From: Heliomarina baculiformis
GTDB taxonomy: Bacteria > Pseudomonadota > Alphaproteobacteria > Rhodobacterales > Rhodobacteraceae
Direction: 5' to 3'
DNA length: 64,000 bases
Assembly: GCF_019966545.1 (NCBI RefSeq)
Contig: NZ_JAIMIC010000002.1
Span: 248,001-312,000 of the forward strand
This document shows positions 9,109 through 17,839 of the stretch, piece after piece. The notes below the pieces were generated by a model. The model searched no databases. It had not been told where the DNA came from and was given only the letters and a program-made list of their open reading frames with translations. Position 1 is the first letter of the stretch; every line of letters starts with the position of its first letter. The translations under genes and the position numbers were made by a program.

Positions 9109-10181
9109 TGCGTAAATCAACCATTCTCCTGCCGGTGATCTTCGTACTGGTTGTCGGCCTGCTGTCCTCGGTCTTTATCGTGGACGAACGTGAAAAGGCG
9201 CTGGTGCTGCAATTTGGTCGGGTTGTCTCGGTCAAGGAAGAGCCGGGTCTGGCTTTCAAGATCCCGCTCATTCAGGAAGTCGTGCGGTACGATGACCGTA
9301 TCCTGTCGCGCGACATCGACCCGCTTGAAATCACGCCGCTGGATGACCGTCGTCTCGTCGTCGATGCTTTTGCGCGGTACCGGATTTCCGACGTGAACCG
9401 GTTCCGTCAGGCGGTTGGTGCGGGCGGTATTACCGCTGCCGAAAGCCGGCTCGATTCGATCCTGCGCGCCGAGACCCGAGAAGTGCTGGGTTCGGTCAGT
9501 TCGAGCGACATCCTGAGTTCGGACCGGGCGGCGCTTATGCTGCGCATCCGTAACAACGCGATCACTGCGGCGCGGGCGCTGGGCGTCGACATCATCGATG
9601 TGCGTCTGAAATCGACCGATCTCCCGTCGCAGAACCTCGCGGCAACGTTTGACCGGATGCGGGCAGAACGTGAACGCGAAGCGACGGACGAACGCGCCCG
9701 TGGTAACGAAGCCGCGCAACGGATCCGGGCGCAGGCCGACCGGACCGTGGTCGAGCTGGTCTCGGAAGCGCAGCGTGAAGCCGAGATCGTACGCGGTGAA
9801 GCTGATGCGCTTCGCAACGGCATTTTCGCCGATGCCTTTGGCAGAGACCCGGAGTTCTTTGAATTCTACCGCTCGTTGACGGCGTACAGCCGGGCGCTGA
9901 AGGGCGAGAATTCGAGCATGGTGCTTTCGCCGGATTCCGAGTTCTTCAACTATCTCGGGTCCGCCGAGGGGGCCGGGCGCGGCGCGCTATCGTCGCAGGA
10001 AAGCCGGGTGAGCCGTAGGGAAAGCGACGCCGAGGCCGCCGCGTCGGAGACAGCGACGGACGACGGAACTGCCGAGGACACTGCTGCGGAAAGCGAGCCG
10101 CAGACAGAGGAAGAGTCCGGGCGGCCCGCTGACGCGGCCGGTGTCTCTCCCCAGAATGAAACGAGTACCGTTTCCGAATAA
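9108..10181 (+). CDS. hflC: FtsH protease modulator HflC
   Basis: A 357-residue partner of HflK. One N-terminal membrane anchor (ILLPVIFVLVVGLLSSVFIV) is followed by the band-7/SPFH domain (DEREKALVLQFGRVV to the coiled helical region ATFDRMRAEREREATDERAR). The family core ends near residue 290 (MVLSPDSEFFNYLGSAEGAG). About 60 further residues form an acidic Ser/Glu/Ala-rich tail, so the protein is longer than enterobacterial HflC (about 334). The start overlaps the hflK stop (TGATG), implying translational coupling. A strong intrinsic terminator follows within ten bases of the stop. Confidence 0.93.
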   Translation: MRKSTILLPVIFVLVVGLLSSVFIVDEREKALVLQFGRVVSVKEEPGLAFKIPLIQEVVRYDDRILSRDIDPLEITPLDDRRLVVDAFARYRISDVNRFRQAVGAGGITAAESRLDSILRAETREVLGSVSSSDILSSDRAALMLRIRNNAITAARALGVDIIDVRLKSTDLPSQNLAATFDRMRAEREREATDERARGNEAAQRIRAQADRTVVELVSEAQREAEIVRGEADALRNGIFADAFGRDPEFFEFYRSLTAYSRALKGENSSMVLSPDSEFFNYLGSAEGAGRGALSSQESRVSRRESDAEAAASETATDDGTAEDTAAESEPQTEEESGRPADAAGVSPQNETSTVSE

Positions 10182-10186
10182 AAAGG

Positions 10187-10216
10187 ACGCGCCGCTTTTG
10201 CGGCGCGTTTGCTTTT
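10187..10216 (+). terminator. Intrinsic terminator after hflC
   Basis: A perfect 9-bp stem, ACGCGCCGC paired with GCGGCGCGT around a TTTT loop, is followed by TTGCTTTT. It begins six bases past the hflC stop and separates hflKC from degP. Confidence 0.8.
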
Positions 10217-10418
10217 GGGAGGGCATTGCAAGCGGGCGGATCGTCACCAAAGACGGAATAACGATGAAACAGAACAACGAAGTGTTCGTAATTTTCACAT
10301 AGCGTTGATCCGGCGGAACACCCTTTGCCAGCCCTTTCAAAGGAACTACAATAAAAGCCAAGTCACCTGAGCCGCCGCGAGGCGAGTGTTACAGGAACAG
10401 TCGACAAGGAGAGTCCCA

Positions 10419-11903
10419 TTGCAGTCACAGGCAGTTACCCGCGCCGGGATACAGGATCAGAGGGACGAGACCAGATCGCGCCTTCTGTGGTTGAGCGCGT
10501 TGGCCTTCGTTTTCCTCTTTGCGCAGGCCATGATGGCATTTGCCAAACCCGAAAGCCTTGCACCACTTGCTGAGAAAATCAGCCCATCGGTCGTGAACAT
10601 CACCACGTCGACGGTTGTCGAAGGCCGCACCGGGCCGCAGGGGATCGTCCCCGAGGGGTCGCCTTTTGAGGATTTCTTCCGCGATTTCCGTGAGCGCAAT
10701 AACGAAGGTGATCGCCCGCGTCCGCGCCGTTCTTCGGCTCTTGGATCCGGTTTTGTTATCTCCGCCGACGGTTTCGTGGTGACGAACAACCACGTGATCG
10801 ACGGGGCGGATGAAATCCTGATCGAATTTTTTTCGGGCGATGAACTTCCCGCCGAGGTGATCGGGACCGATCCGAACACGGATATCGCGCTGCTCAAGGT
10901 CACCTCTGAAACGCCGCTGCCCTTTGTCAGCTTTGGCGACAGCGACACCGCTCGCGTCGGGGATTGGGTCATGGCCATGGGCAACCCGCTTGGTCAGGGC
11001 TTTTCGGTGTCGGCCGGGATCGTTTCGGCCAGAAACAGGGCGCTCAGCGGGACGTATGACGATTACATTCAGACCGACGCTGCCATTAACCGCGGCAACT
11101 CTGGCGGTCCGCTGTTCAACATGGACGGTGAGGTGATCGGTGTGAACACCGCGATCCTGTCCCCCAACGGCGGCTCCATCGGTATCGGGTTCTCCATGGC
11201 GTCGAACGTGGTGATGCGGGTGGTCGAGCAACTGCAGGAATACGGCGAAACGCGCCGTGGCTGGCTTGGCGTTCGTATTCAGGACGTGACCGAGGATGTC
11301 GCCGAGGCGATGGGTCTTGAGACCGCCGCCGGGGCGTTGATAACCGACGTCCCCGACGGACCTGCCAAGAGCGCCGGGCTGCTGTCGGGGGATGTGATCA
11401 CCGGTTTCGACGGCGTCGATGTTGCTGATACGCGCGCGCTCGTGCGTCAGGTCGGCAATACCACGGTTGGCAAGACCGTAGATGTGGTCGTGAACCGTGA
11501 GGGCGAGACCAAGACACTGGCGGTAACCCTTGGCCGTCGCGAGGATGCGGAACGTGCCGAAGCGCCGAGTGACGAAGGCGAGGCGGCACCGGACGTCGTT
11601 GAGAAGGACATTCTGGGTCTGACGCTGGGCGTGCTCACCCCGGAGAAACGCGAGGAGCTGAACATCCCGGATGATGTCGAAGGTCTGGTTGTTTCCGCCG
11701 TGGACGAAACCTCGGAAGCCTTTGAGAAAGGTCTGCGTCTGGGTGATGTGATCACCGAAGCGGGGCAGCAGAAGGTCGCCAGCCTTGCCCAGCTTGAAGA
11801 ACGAATCGACGAGGCTAGGGATGCAGGGCGCAAGTCACTGCTCTTGCTGGTGCGCCGCGCCGGTGAGCCACGCTTTGTGGCGCTGTCGCTCGAAGAGGGA
11901 TGA
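10419..11903 (+). CDS. degP: Periplasmic serine endoprotease, DegP/Do family
   Basis: A 494-residue trypsin-like protease and chaperone for misfolded envelope proteins. It has an N-terminal export signal (LLWLSALAFVFLFAQAMMAFA), a protease domain with the triad His (NNHVIDGADE), Asp (NTDIALLK) and Ser (GNSGGPLFN), and two PDZ domains: RRGWLGVRIQDVTEDVAEAM and a second from VVEKDILGLTLGVLTPEKRE. I place the start at a TTG at 10419 because AAGGAGAG lies at 10406-10413, ideally spaced; an in-frame ATG-like start 33 bases upstream lacks a ribosome-binding site. It follows hflK-hflC, a familiar order in this class, but with a terminator between, so it probably has its own promoter in the 237-base gap. 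Confidence 0.92.
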   Translation: MQSQAVTRAGIQDQRDETRSRLLWLSALAFVFLFAQAMMAFAKPESLAPLAEKISPSVVNITTSTVVEGRTGPQGIVPEGSPFEDFFRDFRERNNEGDRPRPRRSSALGSGFVISADGFVVTNNHVIDGADEILIEFFSGDELPAEVIGTDPNTDIALLKVTSETPLPFVSFGDSDTARVGDWVMAMGNPLGQGFSVSAGIVSARNRALSGTYDDYIQTDAAINRGNSGGPLFNMDGEVIGVNTAILSPNGGSIGIGFSMASNVVMRVVEQLQEYGETRRGWLGVRIQDVTEDVAEAMGLETAAGALITDVPDGPAKSAGLLSGDVITGFDGVDVADTRALVRQVGNTTVGKTVDVVVNREGETKTLAVTLGRREDAERAEAPSDEGEAAPDVVEKDILGLTLGVLTPEKREELNIPDDVEGLVVSAVDETSEAFEKGLRLGDVITEAGQQKVASLAQLEERIDEARDAGRKSLLLLVRRAGEPRFVALSLEEG

Positions 11904-11931
11904 TCTGACCCGATCCCTCTAGATGAAAAAC

Positions 11932-11968
11932 AGGCCATGTGCGTTGAGCACATGGCCTTTTTCTTTTT
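11932..11968 (+). terminator. Intrinsic terminator after degP
   Basis: A perfect 11-bp stem, AGGCCATGTGC with GCACATGGCCT and loop GTTGA, is followed by TTTTCTTTTT. It starts 28 bases after the degP stop. Confidence 0.9.
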
Positions 11969-12359
11969 GAAATAAGGTACTCACACTAAGAAAATGACTT
12001 GTTAACCCGTCCGGAGGCTCCGGCGCGACCTGCGCAATAGCGGGCCTACTGGTTAAAAACTATTAAATTTTAACTTGTTACGAGCTTGTAAAGTTGGCTC
12101 TGACCGTCTTGGCGGAACTTGGGGACGGGACGTCGCCAAGACGGACAGAGGCTGTTGAACCGGAACCATGCTGTGTCGAGCATTGGTTCGGGGAGAGCAG
12201 ATGCTGCATGGCCGGTTCCTTTCTCCGAGGTCTGATACTGGGGTTGGACTGCGCGACCTCGTAGCAACAATATGCCCAGAGTTGCGCAACACGTATGTGA
12301 CGCAGTTCACGTTGGAGAATTAATTTCGATGAAATTCTTGCGCGGGGCCTATGCCCCGA
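11969..12359. other. Intergenic stretch, hairpin-rich, no convincing gene
   Basis: This is 391 bases between the degP terminator and the convergent regulator gene. Short frames on both strands have unlikely composition and no ribosome-binding sites. Several inverted repeats stand out: GTTAAAA with TTTTAAC (12052-12074), the long pair at 12100-12148, and AACCGGaaCCATGC at 12159-12172 with GCATGGCCGGTT further right at 12205-12216. The density of self-complementary segments would fit a structured RNA, or the end of a decayed element; I cannot decide which. Confidence 0.5.
12100..12148. repeat. Near-perfect 15-bp inverted repeat
   Basis: The left arm CTGACCGTCTTGGCG (12100-12114) pairs with the right arm CGCCAAGACGGACAG (12134-12148) at 14 of 15 positions, with a 19-base loop rich in G. 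No T-run follows on either strand, so it is not an ordinary terminator. It could be the core stem of a small RNA or a pair of protein-binding arms. Confidence 0.65.
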
Positions 12360-13034
12360 TCAGAACTGGTCCGGGTCCGCGAGGGCTTGCAGCGCGTTTC
12401 GGTCCACGACCGAGAGCTTTCCGCGGGCAGAGGTCACCACCCCCATCCGTTTCCACGAGGACAGGGTCTTGGACACGGCTTCGCGGGTGGCACCGACGAA
12501 TTCTGCCAGTTCCGCTTGGCTGAGCGCAAGTGTGGCCGATCCGGTGTCGGGCCGGTCGGTGAGGTATAAGATCTTGCGGGCCAGCCGGGAGGGCATCGGC
12601 AGAAAGACCTGCTCGTTCAGCTGGCGGTCCATCCAGCGCATGCGTTGACCGGCAAGCTGGATGAGGTCGATGGCCAGCTCGGGCTCTTTCCGGATACGTT
12701 CCAATACATCGTCATAGCGGATGCGGCGCAGGATCGATGGTTCCGAGGCGGTCACCGTCGCCGTCCGTTCACCGGGATCGAACAGCGCGATCTCTCCGAA
12801 AAGGGCGCCATTGCGCAGCACGTTGAGCGCCAGTTTGCGCCCATCCATCGACAACACGCTGATTTCAAGCGCGCCGCTCACCAGCGCATATAATTCGCGG
12901 GCCTCGTCACCCTGTTCGAAAAGTACGTCGCCGGGGGCAAGCCTGATTTCGGTGGCAAGGTCATCGAGCATGTCGATGAGGGCATCGGAGGCTTCGGAAA
13001 GAAACCCTGTCTTGGTTAACGTGCTGATGCTCAT
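12360..13034 (-). CDS. Crp/Fnr-family transcriptional regulator
   Basis: A 224-residue cytosolic DNA-binding protein. The N-terminal cyclic-nucleotide-binding fold (residues about 15-125) includes APGDVLFEQGDEARELYALV and FGEIALFDPGERTATVTA; the G-E-x-A-L and R-T-A elements resemble the phosphate-binding cassette of CRP. There is no N-terminal cysteine cluster, so it is not an oxygen-sensing FNR. The winged helix at the C-terminus has the recognition region LSQAELAEFVGATREAVSKT. I use the ATG at 13034 (MSISTLTKTGFL), where homologous alignments would begin, rather than one 51 bases upstream. Its ligand and targets are unknown. It may form a unit with the lipoprotein gene upstream on the same strand. 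Confidence 0.88.
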   Translation of the reverse strand: MSISTLTKTGFLSEASDALIDMLDDLATEIRLAPGDVLFEQGDEARELYALVSGALEISVLSMDGRKLALNVLRNGALFGEIALFDPGERTATVTASEPSILRRIRYDDVLERIRKEPELAIDLIQLAGQRMRWMDRQLNEQVFLPMPSRLARKILYLTDRPDTGSATLALSQAELAEFVGATREAVSKTLSSWKRMGVVTSARGKLSVVDRNALQALADPDQF

Positions 13035-13115
13035 GCCTGCGCCTTTTGTTTGCGCTCGCAGATTAGCAAAGCGATGCCAAGTCACAAGGATTTTGCCTGG
13101 ATGAAAGGACGAAGT

Positions 13116-13643
13116 TCAGCCGGTGTTGTCATTTTCCTCGGCGATCAGGCCAAGGTGCCGCGCTGTGGCGAGGGAAAGCGTCCCTGAATCAAGCCCCTGC
13201 GGCGCCTGATAACGGCGGATCGCGTCTCGGGTGCGCTGGTCCATCTGGCCGTTGACGGGGCCGTGGAAAAGGTTGCGCGCGTTTAGGGCGCGCTGAACCG
13301 AAGAGATGAACTCGGTACTCATCTGATCGGGGCAGGGGGTCTCGAACCAGTCTTCGCGGCGCTGCTTCACGATTTCCTGCAGGGTTTCAGTCCGGTAGGT
13401 GGCGGGGCTGAGCACGGTCCCATCGGCGGCGAGCTTGGCAGGCTGATCCAGAACCTGGTGGGTGACGGTTTCGATAACCGCCGGTGAGACCAGCTTGCCC
13501 CAGCAACTGCCCGGCGGGGCGCCCGGCGGCGCGGTCTGGCTTTGCCGCGCGACAAAGCCGGGGTCAGCGCCCTGACCGGCCCCGTCGCAGGCCGCCAGCG
13601 CCAGCAGGGCCAGCGGGGCAAGAAGAGTTAGGTAAGAGGTCAT
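13116..13643 (-). CDS. Lipoprotein with C-terminal peptidoglycan-binding-like domain
   Basis: A 175-residue predicted lipoprotein. The signal peptide TLLAPLALLALAAC ends in a lipobox (LAAC) at Cys19. The last 65 residues match the PG_binding_1 pattern: STEFISSVQRALNARNL, then GPVNGQMDQRTRDAIRRYQ and a Leu-rich final helix. The middle part, with conserved Trp and Cys (GSCWGKLVSPAVIETVTHQV and WFETPCPDQ), is not recognised. It is likely anchored in the outer membrane and touching peptidoglycan. It reads in the same direction as the CRP-like gene, 81 bases from that gene's start. Confidence 0.82.
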   Translation of the reverse strand: MTSYLTLLAPLALLALAACDGAGQGADPGFVARQSQTAPPGAPPGSCWGKLVSPAVIETVTHQVLDQPAKLAADGTVLSPATYRTETLQEIVKQRREDWFETPCPDQMSTEFISSVQRALNARNLFHGPVNGQMDQRTRDAIRRYQAPQGLDSGTLSLATARHLGLIAEENDNTG

Positions 13644-13718
13644 GCTCTGGCTTCTCTGGGGCCTCTGTCGGGCGTTCGCGACAGGTTAGCGCAAATCGAG
13701 GCCTTCGCAAAGCGGTGC

Positions 13719-14099
13719 TCAGCGTTCGAGCAGCATGTCGAGCATCGAGGATATATCCTCGATCTCTTCGGCGATGACATGCACGACCTCATGGGCGCGC
13801 TGAATCCGTCCGGTGACGCGCAGCATCCGGCCCGCGATGACCGCGCGGCGAAATTTCTCGTACATCTTGCGCCAGACGATCACGTTCACCACGCCGGTCT
13901 CATCCTCGAGCGTCAGGAAGATCACGCCCTTGGCGGTGCCGGGGCGCTGGCGCAGGATCACCAGCCCGGCCACGGCGATCCGCGCATTCTGGGGCGGTTC
14001 GTGGAGGCGGTCTGCCGTAAGGCACGAGGGCGGGCGCGGCCATTGGTATGGCGACGTGACGGGGGTGAGAAAGCCGGGGGCGGGGGAATAGACACGCAT
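13719..14099 (-). CDS. DnaE2 C-terminal OB-fold fragment, directly behind an SOS box
   Basis: An intact 126-residue frame. Its last 90 residues (IAVAGLVILRQRPGTAKGVI, then FLTLEDETGVVNVIVWRKMY, then VIAGRMLRVTGRIQ) match the nucleic-acid-binding OB fold that ends the error-prone polymerase DnaE2. The polymerase and PHP domains (about 950 residues) are absent, and there is no room for them: the divergent ferredoxin begins 129 bases away. The first 30 residues (MRVYSPAPGFLTPVTSPYQW) do not resemble DnaE2. The ATG at 14099 lies immediately downstream of a GTTC-N7-GTTC LexA box; an in-frame start at 14210 would place that box inside the coding region. It is either a remnant of a deleted imuA-imuB-dnaE2 mutasome operon that kept its SOS promoter, or a small stand-alone SOS-induced OB protein. 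Confidence 0.7.
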   Translation of the reverse strand: MRVYSPAPGFLTPVTSPYQWPRPPSCLTADRLHEPPQNARIAVAGLVILRQRPGTAKGVIFLTLEDETGVVNVIVWRKMYEKFRRAVIAGRMLRVTGRIQRAHEVVHVIAEEIEDISSMLDMLLER

Positions 14100-14101
14100 G
14101 A

Positions 14102-14551
<450 letters not shown>

Positions 14552-14577
14552 CAGGCCGCAACCTGCGGTCCGCAAAG

Positions 14578-14616
14578 AAAAAGCCCCGGCGCAGGATCAC
14601 TGCACCGGGGCTTTCT
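14578..14616. terminator. Bidirectional terminator between ferredoxin and gcrA
   Basis: The stem AAGCCCCGGCGCA (14581-14593) pairs with TGCACCGGGGCTT (14601-14613), with one mismatch. A-rich sequence on the left and T-rich on the right allow it to end transcription from both convergent genes. Confidence 0.85.
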
Positions 14617-14634
14617 CTATGTATCGTTTCGCGA

Positions 14635-15216
14635 TTACCGTTTGCGGTCGCGGCGCGAGCTCATCGGCTGGAACGCCACGCCCACATGCGCCTCGCAATA
14701 GGGTTTGCCGGATTGCACGGGCAAGCCGCAGAACCAGAAATCGGGGGTCGCCGGATCGCCGACGGGCCATTTGCAGGTCCGCTCGGTCAGTTCCATCAGG
14801 CTGATCTTCTTCGATTTCTTTTCGATCTCGTTCACCTTCGCAAGCGCTTCGGGGCTGATCTCATTGGCCGAGGGCTGCGGCGGCAGCGGCTGGCCCGCCG
14901 GGATGATCTGGCGGCGTGCCGGCATCGACGATTTCGTCTCGGGCGCGGCAGTCACCGGGCGCGCGGCCTCGGTCTTGGGGGCCGGCTTTGCGGCCTTTGT
15001 TTCGGCAGGCTTGGGCGCTGCGGGTTTTGCGGCCTTGGGCGGCTCGGGCTTGACCGGCGCGGCACCTGCGGTGCGGTTTGACAGACCAAGCCGATGAACT
15101 TTGCCGATCACGGCATTGCGGGTCACGCCGCCCAGTTCCTTGGCGATCTGGCTGGCCGACTGGCCGTCGCTCCACATCTTCTTGAGCATTTCCACGCGTT
15201 CGTCAGTCCAGGACAT
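14635..15216 (-). CDS. gcrA: GcrA cell-cycle regulator
   Basis: A 193-residue transcription regulator that binds sigma-70 and, in Caulobacter, promoters methylated at GANTC. The N-terminal DNA-binding domain is unmistakable: MSWTDERVEMLKKMWSDGQS then ELGGVTRNAVIGKVHRLGL. A Pro/Ala/Lys-rich linker spans about residues 55-125. The C-terminal sigma-interacting region carries TCKWPVGDPATPDFWFCGL and KPYCEAHVGVAFQP, with conserved cysteines. It converges on the ferredoxin gene and diverges from argD. The leader contains a terminator-like hairpin (see 15234-15255). Confidence 0.95.
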   Translation of the reverse strand: MSWTDERVEMLKKMWSDGQSASQIAKELGGVTRNAVIGKVHRLGLSNRTAGAAPVKPEPPKAAKPAAPKPAETKAAKPAPKTEAARPVTAAPETKSSMPARRQIIPAGQPLPPQPSANEISPEALAKVNEIEKKSKKISLMELTERTCKWPVGDPATPDFWFCGLPVQSGKPYCEAHVGVAFQPMSSRRDRKR

Positions 15217-15563
15217 GCGTTGCCTTTCCAGCTAAAAAGCGGCCGCAAAGGCCGCCTTCGAATTCTTGACAGGGCTCTATTTTAATCACTGTAGCGCGAG
15301 TTACAAGGCGTCTTACCCCATGTGTCGCACCCGGGGCACAGGCCCGCGAGAGAATTTACTTTCCTTTGCGTCGCCCAATGAGTATGCAGCGCGTCATGAG
15401 CATGAACGCGCCTTTTTCGATCCTTCGACGCCGACGTTGATTCCGGCGGCTTCTGGCTGTTTGCTCACCTGCGCCCAATGGGCTGCGACTTCACTCAACA
15501 CATTGACGTTCCTGCCTGTCATGGGGCAACCATGAAGGCTCAACTCTCAAGAGGATGATCCAG
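15217..15563. other. Divergent intergenic region between gcrA and argD
   Basis: This is 347 bases with no convincing gene; one plus-strand frame of 89 codons lacks a ribosome-binding site and has unlikely composition. It must hold the promoters of both genes. A TTGACA hexamer lies at 15266-15271 on the plus strand without a clear -10 element. One GANTC site (GATTC at 15439) is present, and a hairpin plus T-run lies in the gcrA leader. Confidence 0.5.
15234..15255 (-). terminator. Terminator-like hairpin in the gcrA leader
   Basis: On the minus strand GCGGCC pairs with GGCCGC across the loop TTTGC and is followed directly by TTTTT (15238-15234). The T-run ends 18 bases before the gcrA ATG. 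A stem of six G/C pairs followed by five T is a modest intrinsic terminator; placed here it could act as an attenuator. Confidence 0.55.
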
Positions 15564-16739
15564 ATGATCCCGTCCGTTCTGCCGACCTATTCCCGTGCGC
15601 CGCTTTCCTTTGTCAAAGGCGAAGGCTCCTGGCTGATCGAGGCGGATGGCCGACGCTTTCTCGACCTTGGCGCGGGCATCGCGGTGAACGCTCTGGGTCA
15701 TGCGAACCCGGCGCTGGTCAAGGCACTGAGCGATCAGGCGCAGAACCTTTGGCATACATCGAACCTCTACCAGATCCCGAATCAACAGGCGCTGGCTGAC
15801 AAGCTGGTCGAACATACCTTTGCCGATACGGTGTTCTTTACCAATTCGGGCACTGAATCCTGCGAACTGGCCGTCAAGATGGCGCGCAAGTACTGGTACG
15901 AAAAAGGCGCGCCGGACAAGACCGATATCATCACCTTTGAGGGGTCTTTCCATGGCCGCTCTTCGGCCGGTATCGCGGCGGCCGGGTCCGAAAAGATGAC
16001 CAAGGGATTTGGCCCGCTGCTGCCGGGGTTCATCCATCTGCCCTGGGGCGATTTAGACGCGCTGAAAGCGGCGATCACCGATACGGTCGGCGCGATCCTT
16101 GTCGAGCCGGTGCAGGGCGAGGGCGGAATCCGCCCGATGGACGACAGCGATCTCAAGGCGTTGCGTGCGCTTTGCGACGACCATGACCTGTTGCTGATCC
16201 TCGACGAGGTGCAATGCGGCATGGGCCGGACCGGACGTCTGTTTGCTCATGAATGGGCGGGCATTACGCCGGATATCATGATGGTGGCCAAGGGCATCGG
16301 CGGCGGCTTTCCCCTTGGCGCGGTTCTGGCCACGGAAAAGGCGGCAAGCGGCATGAGCGCAGGCTCGCACGGGTCGACCTATGGCGGTAACCCGCTGGGA
16401 TGCGCGGTCGGATCGGCGGTCATGGATGAAATGACAGCCGAAGGCTTTCTGGACGAGGTAAATCGCAAGGCAGGCCTGATGCGCCAGAAGCTCGAGGGGC
16501 TGGTCGATGCGCATCCGGAGGTTTTTGAGGAGGTGCGCGGTGCCGGGCTTATGCTCGGGCTGAAATGCAAGGCTGTGAACGCCGACGTGGTCAAGGCCGG
16601 GTATGACAACATGCTGCTGACCGTGCCCGCGGCGGACAATGTCATCCGCCTTCTGCCGCCGCTGACAATCTCGGACGAAGAGATCGGCGAGGCCACCACC
16701 CGTCTGGACGCGGCGGCGAAAGCCGTTGAGAACACCTGA
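15564..16739 (+). CDS. argD: Acetylornithine aminotransferase
   Basis: A 391-residue PLP-dependent class-III aminotransferase of arginine synthesis (N-acetylglutamate semialdehyde to N-acetylornithine; often also succinyldiaminopimelate in lysine synthesis). Motifs: [19 protein letters not shown] for the PLP phosphate, [15 protein letters not shown] with the PLP-binding Asp, and the Schiff-base Lys in [16 protein letters not shown]. The ATG at 15564 has GAGG nine bases upstream; the ATG nine bases earlier touches that motif and is less likely. argF follows after 73 bases on the same strand, and gcrA lies divergently upstream. Confidence 0.93.
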   Translation: MIPSVLPTYSRAPLSFVKGEGSWLIEADGRRFLDLGAGIAVNALGHANPALVKALSDQAQNLWHTSNLYQIPNQQALADKLVEHTFADTVFFTNSGTESCELAVKMARKYWYEKGAPDKTDIITFEGSFHGRSSAGIAAAGSEKMTKGFGPLLPGFIHLPWGDLDALKAAITDTVGAILVEPVQGEGGIRPMDDSDLKALRALCDDHDLLLILDEVQCGMGRTGRLFAHEWAGITPDIMMVAKGIGGGFPLGAVLATEKAASGMSAGSHGSTYGGNPLGCAVGSAVMDEMTAEGFLDEVNRKAGLMRQKLEGLVDAHPEVFEEVRGAGLMLGLKCKAVNADVVKAGYDNMLLTVPAADNVIRLLPPLTISDEEIGEATTRLDAAAKAVENT

Positions 16740-16812
16740 ATTTTCCCGATGATCCCCTGGCCAAGCTGATGCGGGCCGGGGATCGCGACGCAAGAAAAAG
16801 AAGAAAACCGAT

Positions 16813-17739
16813 ATGAACCATTTTCTCGATATCCATAAGACCGACCCCGACGCGCTGCGGCTGATCATTGATCAGGGCGTCGCGATGAAACAGGCGCGGG
16901 CGGACCGCCCCAAGGGCACGCCGGATGACGAACAGCCGCTGGCGGGCCGTATGGTCGCGCTGATATTCGAAAAACCATCGACCCGGACCCGCGTGTCCTT
17001 TGACGTTGGCGTGCGCCAGATGGGCGGCGAAACGATGGTGCTGTCGGGCAGCGACATGCAACTTGGCCATGGTGAGACCATCGCCGATACCGCGCGGGTC
17101 TTGTCGCGCTATGTCGATATGATCATGATCCGGACCTTCGATGAATCCGTCCTGACCGAGATGGCGGAATATGCCGATGTGCCGGTCATCAACGGTCTGA
17201 CGGACCGAACGCACCCCTGCCAGATCATGGCCGATGTTATGACCTTTGAAGAGCATCGCGGCCCGATCAAGGGCAAGAAAGTCGTCTGGACCGGCGATGG
17301 TAACAACGTTTGTGCATCCTTCCTGCATGCGGCAGGTCAGTTCGGTTTCGACATGACCTTTGCCGGGCCGCCGCAGCTTGACCCCGAGGCGGAATTCGTC
17401 GGCTTCGCCCGTGATCGCGGGAGCAAGATCGTGATTGAGCGCGACGCGGCCAAGGCCGTCGATGGCGCCGATCTGATCGTGGCCGACACCTGGGTGTCGA
17501 TGCACGATGCGCAGTCGGCCCGCGAAAGACGCCACAACTTGCTGCGCCCCTACCAGGTGAACGATGCGCTGGTGGCCAAGGCGAAACCGGATGCGCTGTT
17601 CATGCACTGCCTGCCCGCACACCGCGAAGAGGAAGTGACCAGTTCCGTCATGGACGGCCCCCATTCGGTGATCTTTGACGAGGCGGAAAACCGGCTGCAC
17701 GCGCAAAAGGCGATCATGCGCTGGTGTCTGGGCGTTTGA
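16813..17739 (+). CDS. argF: Ornithine carbamoyltransferase
   Basis: A 308-residue cytosolic enzyme that makes citrulline from ornithine and carbamoyl phosphate. The signatures are intact: [20 protein letters not shown] (carbamoyl-phosphate loop), [14 protein letters not shown], the ornithine-binding DTWVSMHD and the [11 protein letters not shown] loop. Length matches the anabolic family. It forms an arginine-synthesis pair with argD just upstream. Confidence 0.95.
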   Translation: MNHFLDIHKTDPDALRLIIDQGVAMKQARADRPKGTPDDEQPLAGRMVALIFEKPSTRTRVSFDVGVRQMGGETMVLSGSDMQLGHGETIADTARVLSRYVDMIMIRTFDESVLTEMAEYADVPVINGLTDRTHPCQIMADVMTFEEHRGPIKGKKVVWTGDGNNVCASFLHAAGQFGFDMTFAGPPQLDPEAEFVGFARDRGSKIVIERDAAKAVDGADLIVADTWVSMHDAQSARERRHNLLRPYQVNDALVAKAKPDALFMHCLPAHREEEVTSSVMDGPHSVIFDEAENRLHAQKAIMRWCLGV

Positions 17740-17839
17740 TACCGGTTTCCAAAAGGTGCGCTACCGCGCGTTCTTGTTCCGATAGTCGCGGCGCGACGCT
17801 TGCTCGCGGCTTTCCGTTTGCCGTGAGCCGGGACTGATC

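Noticed and set aside
12053-12310. An 85-codon minus-strand frame in the gap after degP
   Set aside because: No ribosome-binding site, Arg/Pro/Ser-rich composition, and it runs through several strong inverted repeats.
12343-12358. A CGGGGC-CTAT-GCCCCG hairpin at the end of the CRP-like gene
   Set aside because: The stem is short and not followed by T in the direction of the gene, so I do not call it a terminator.
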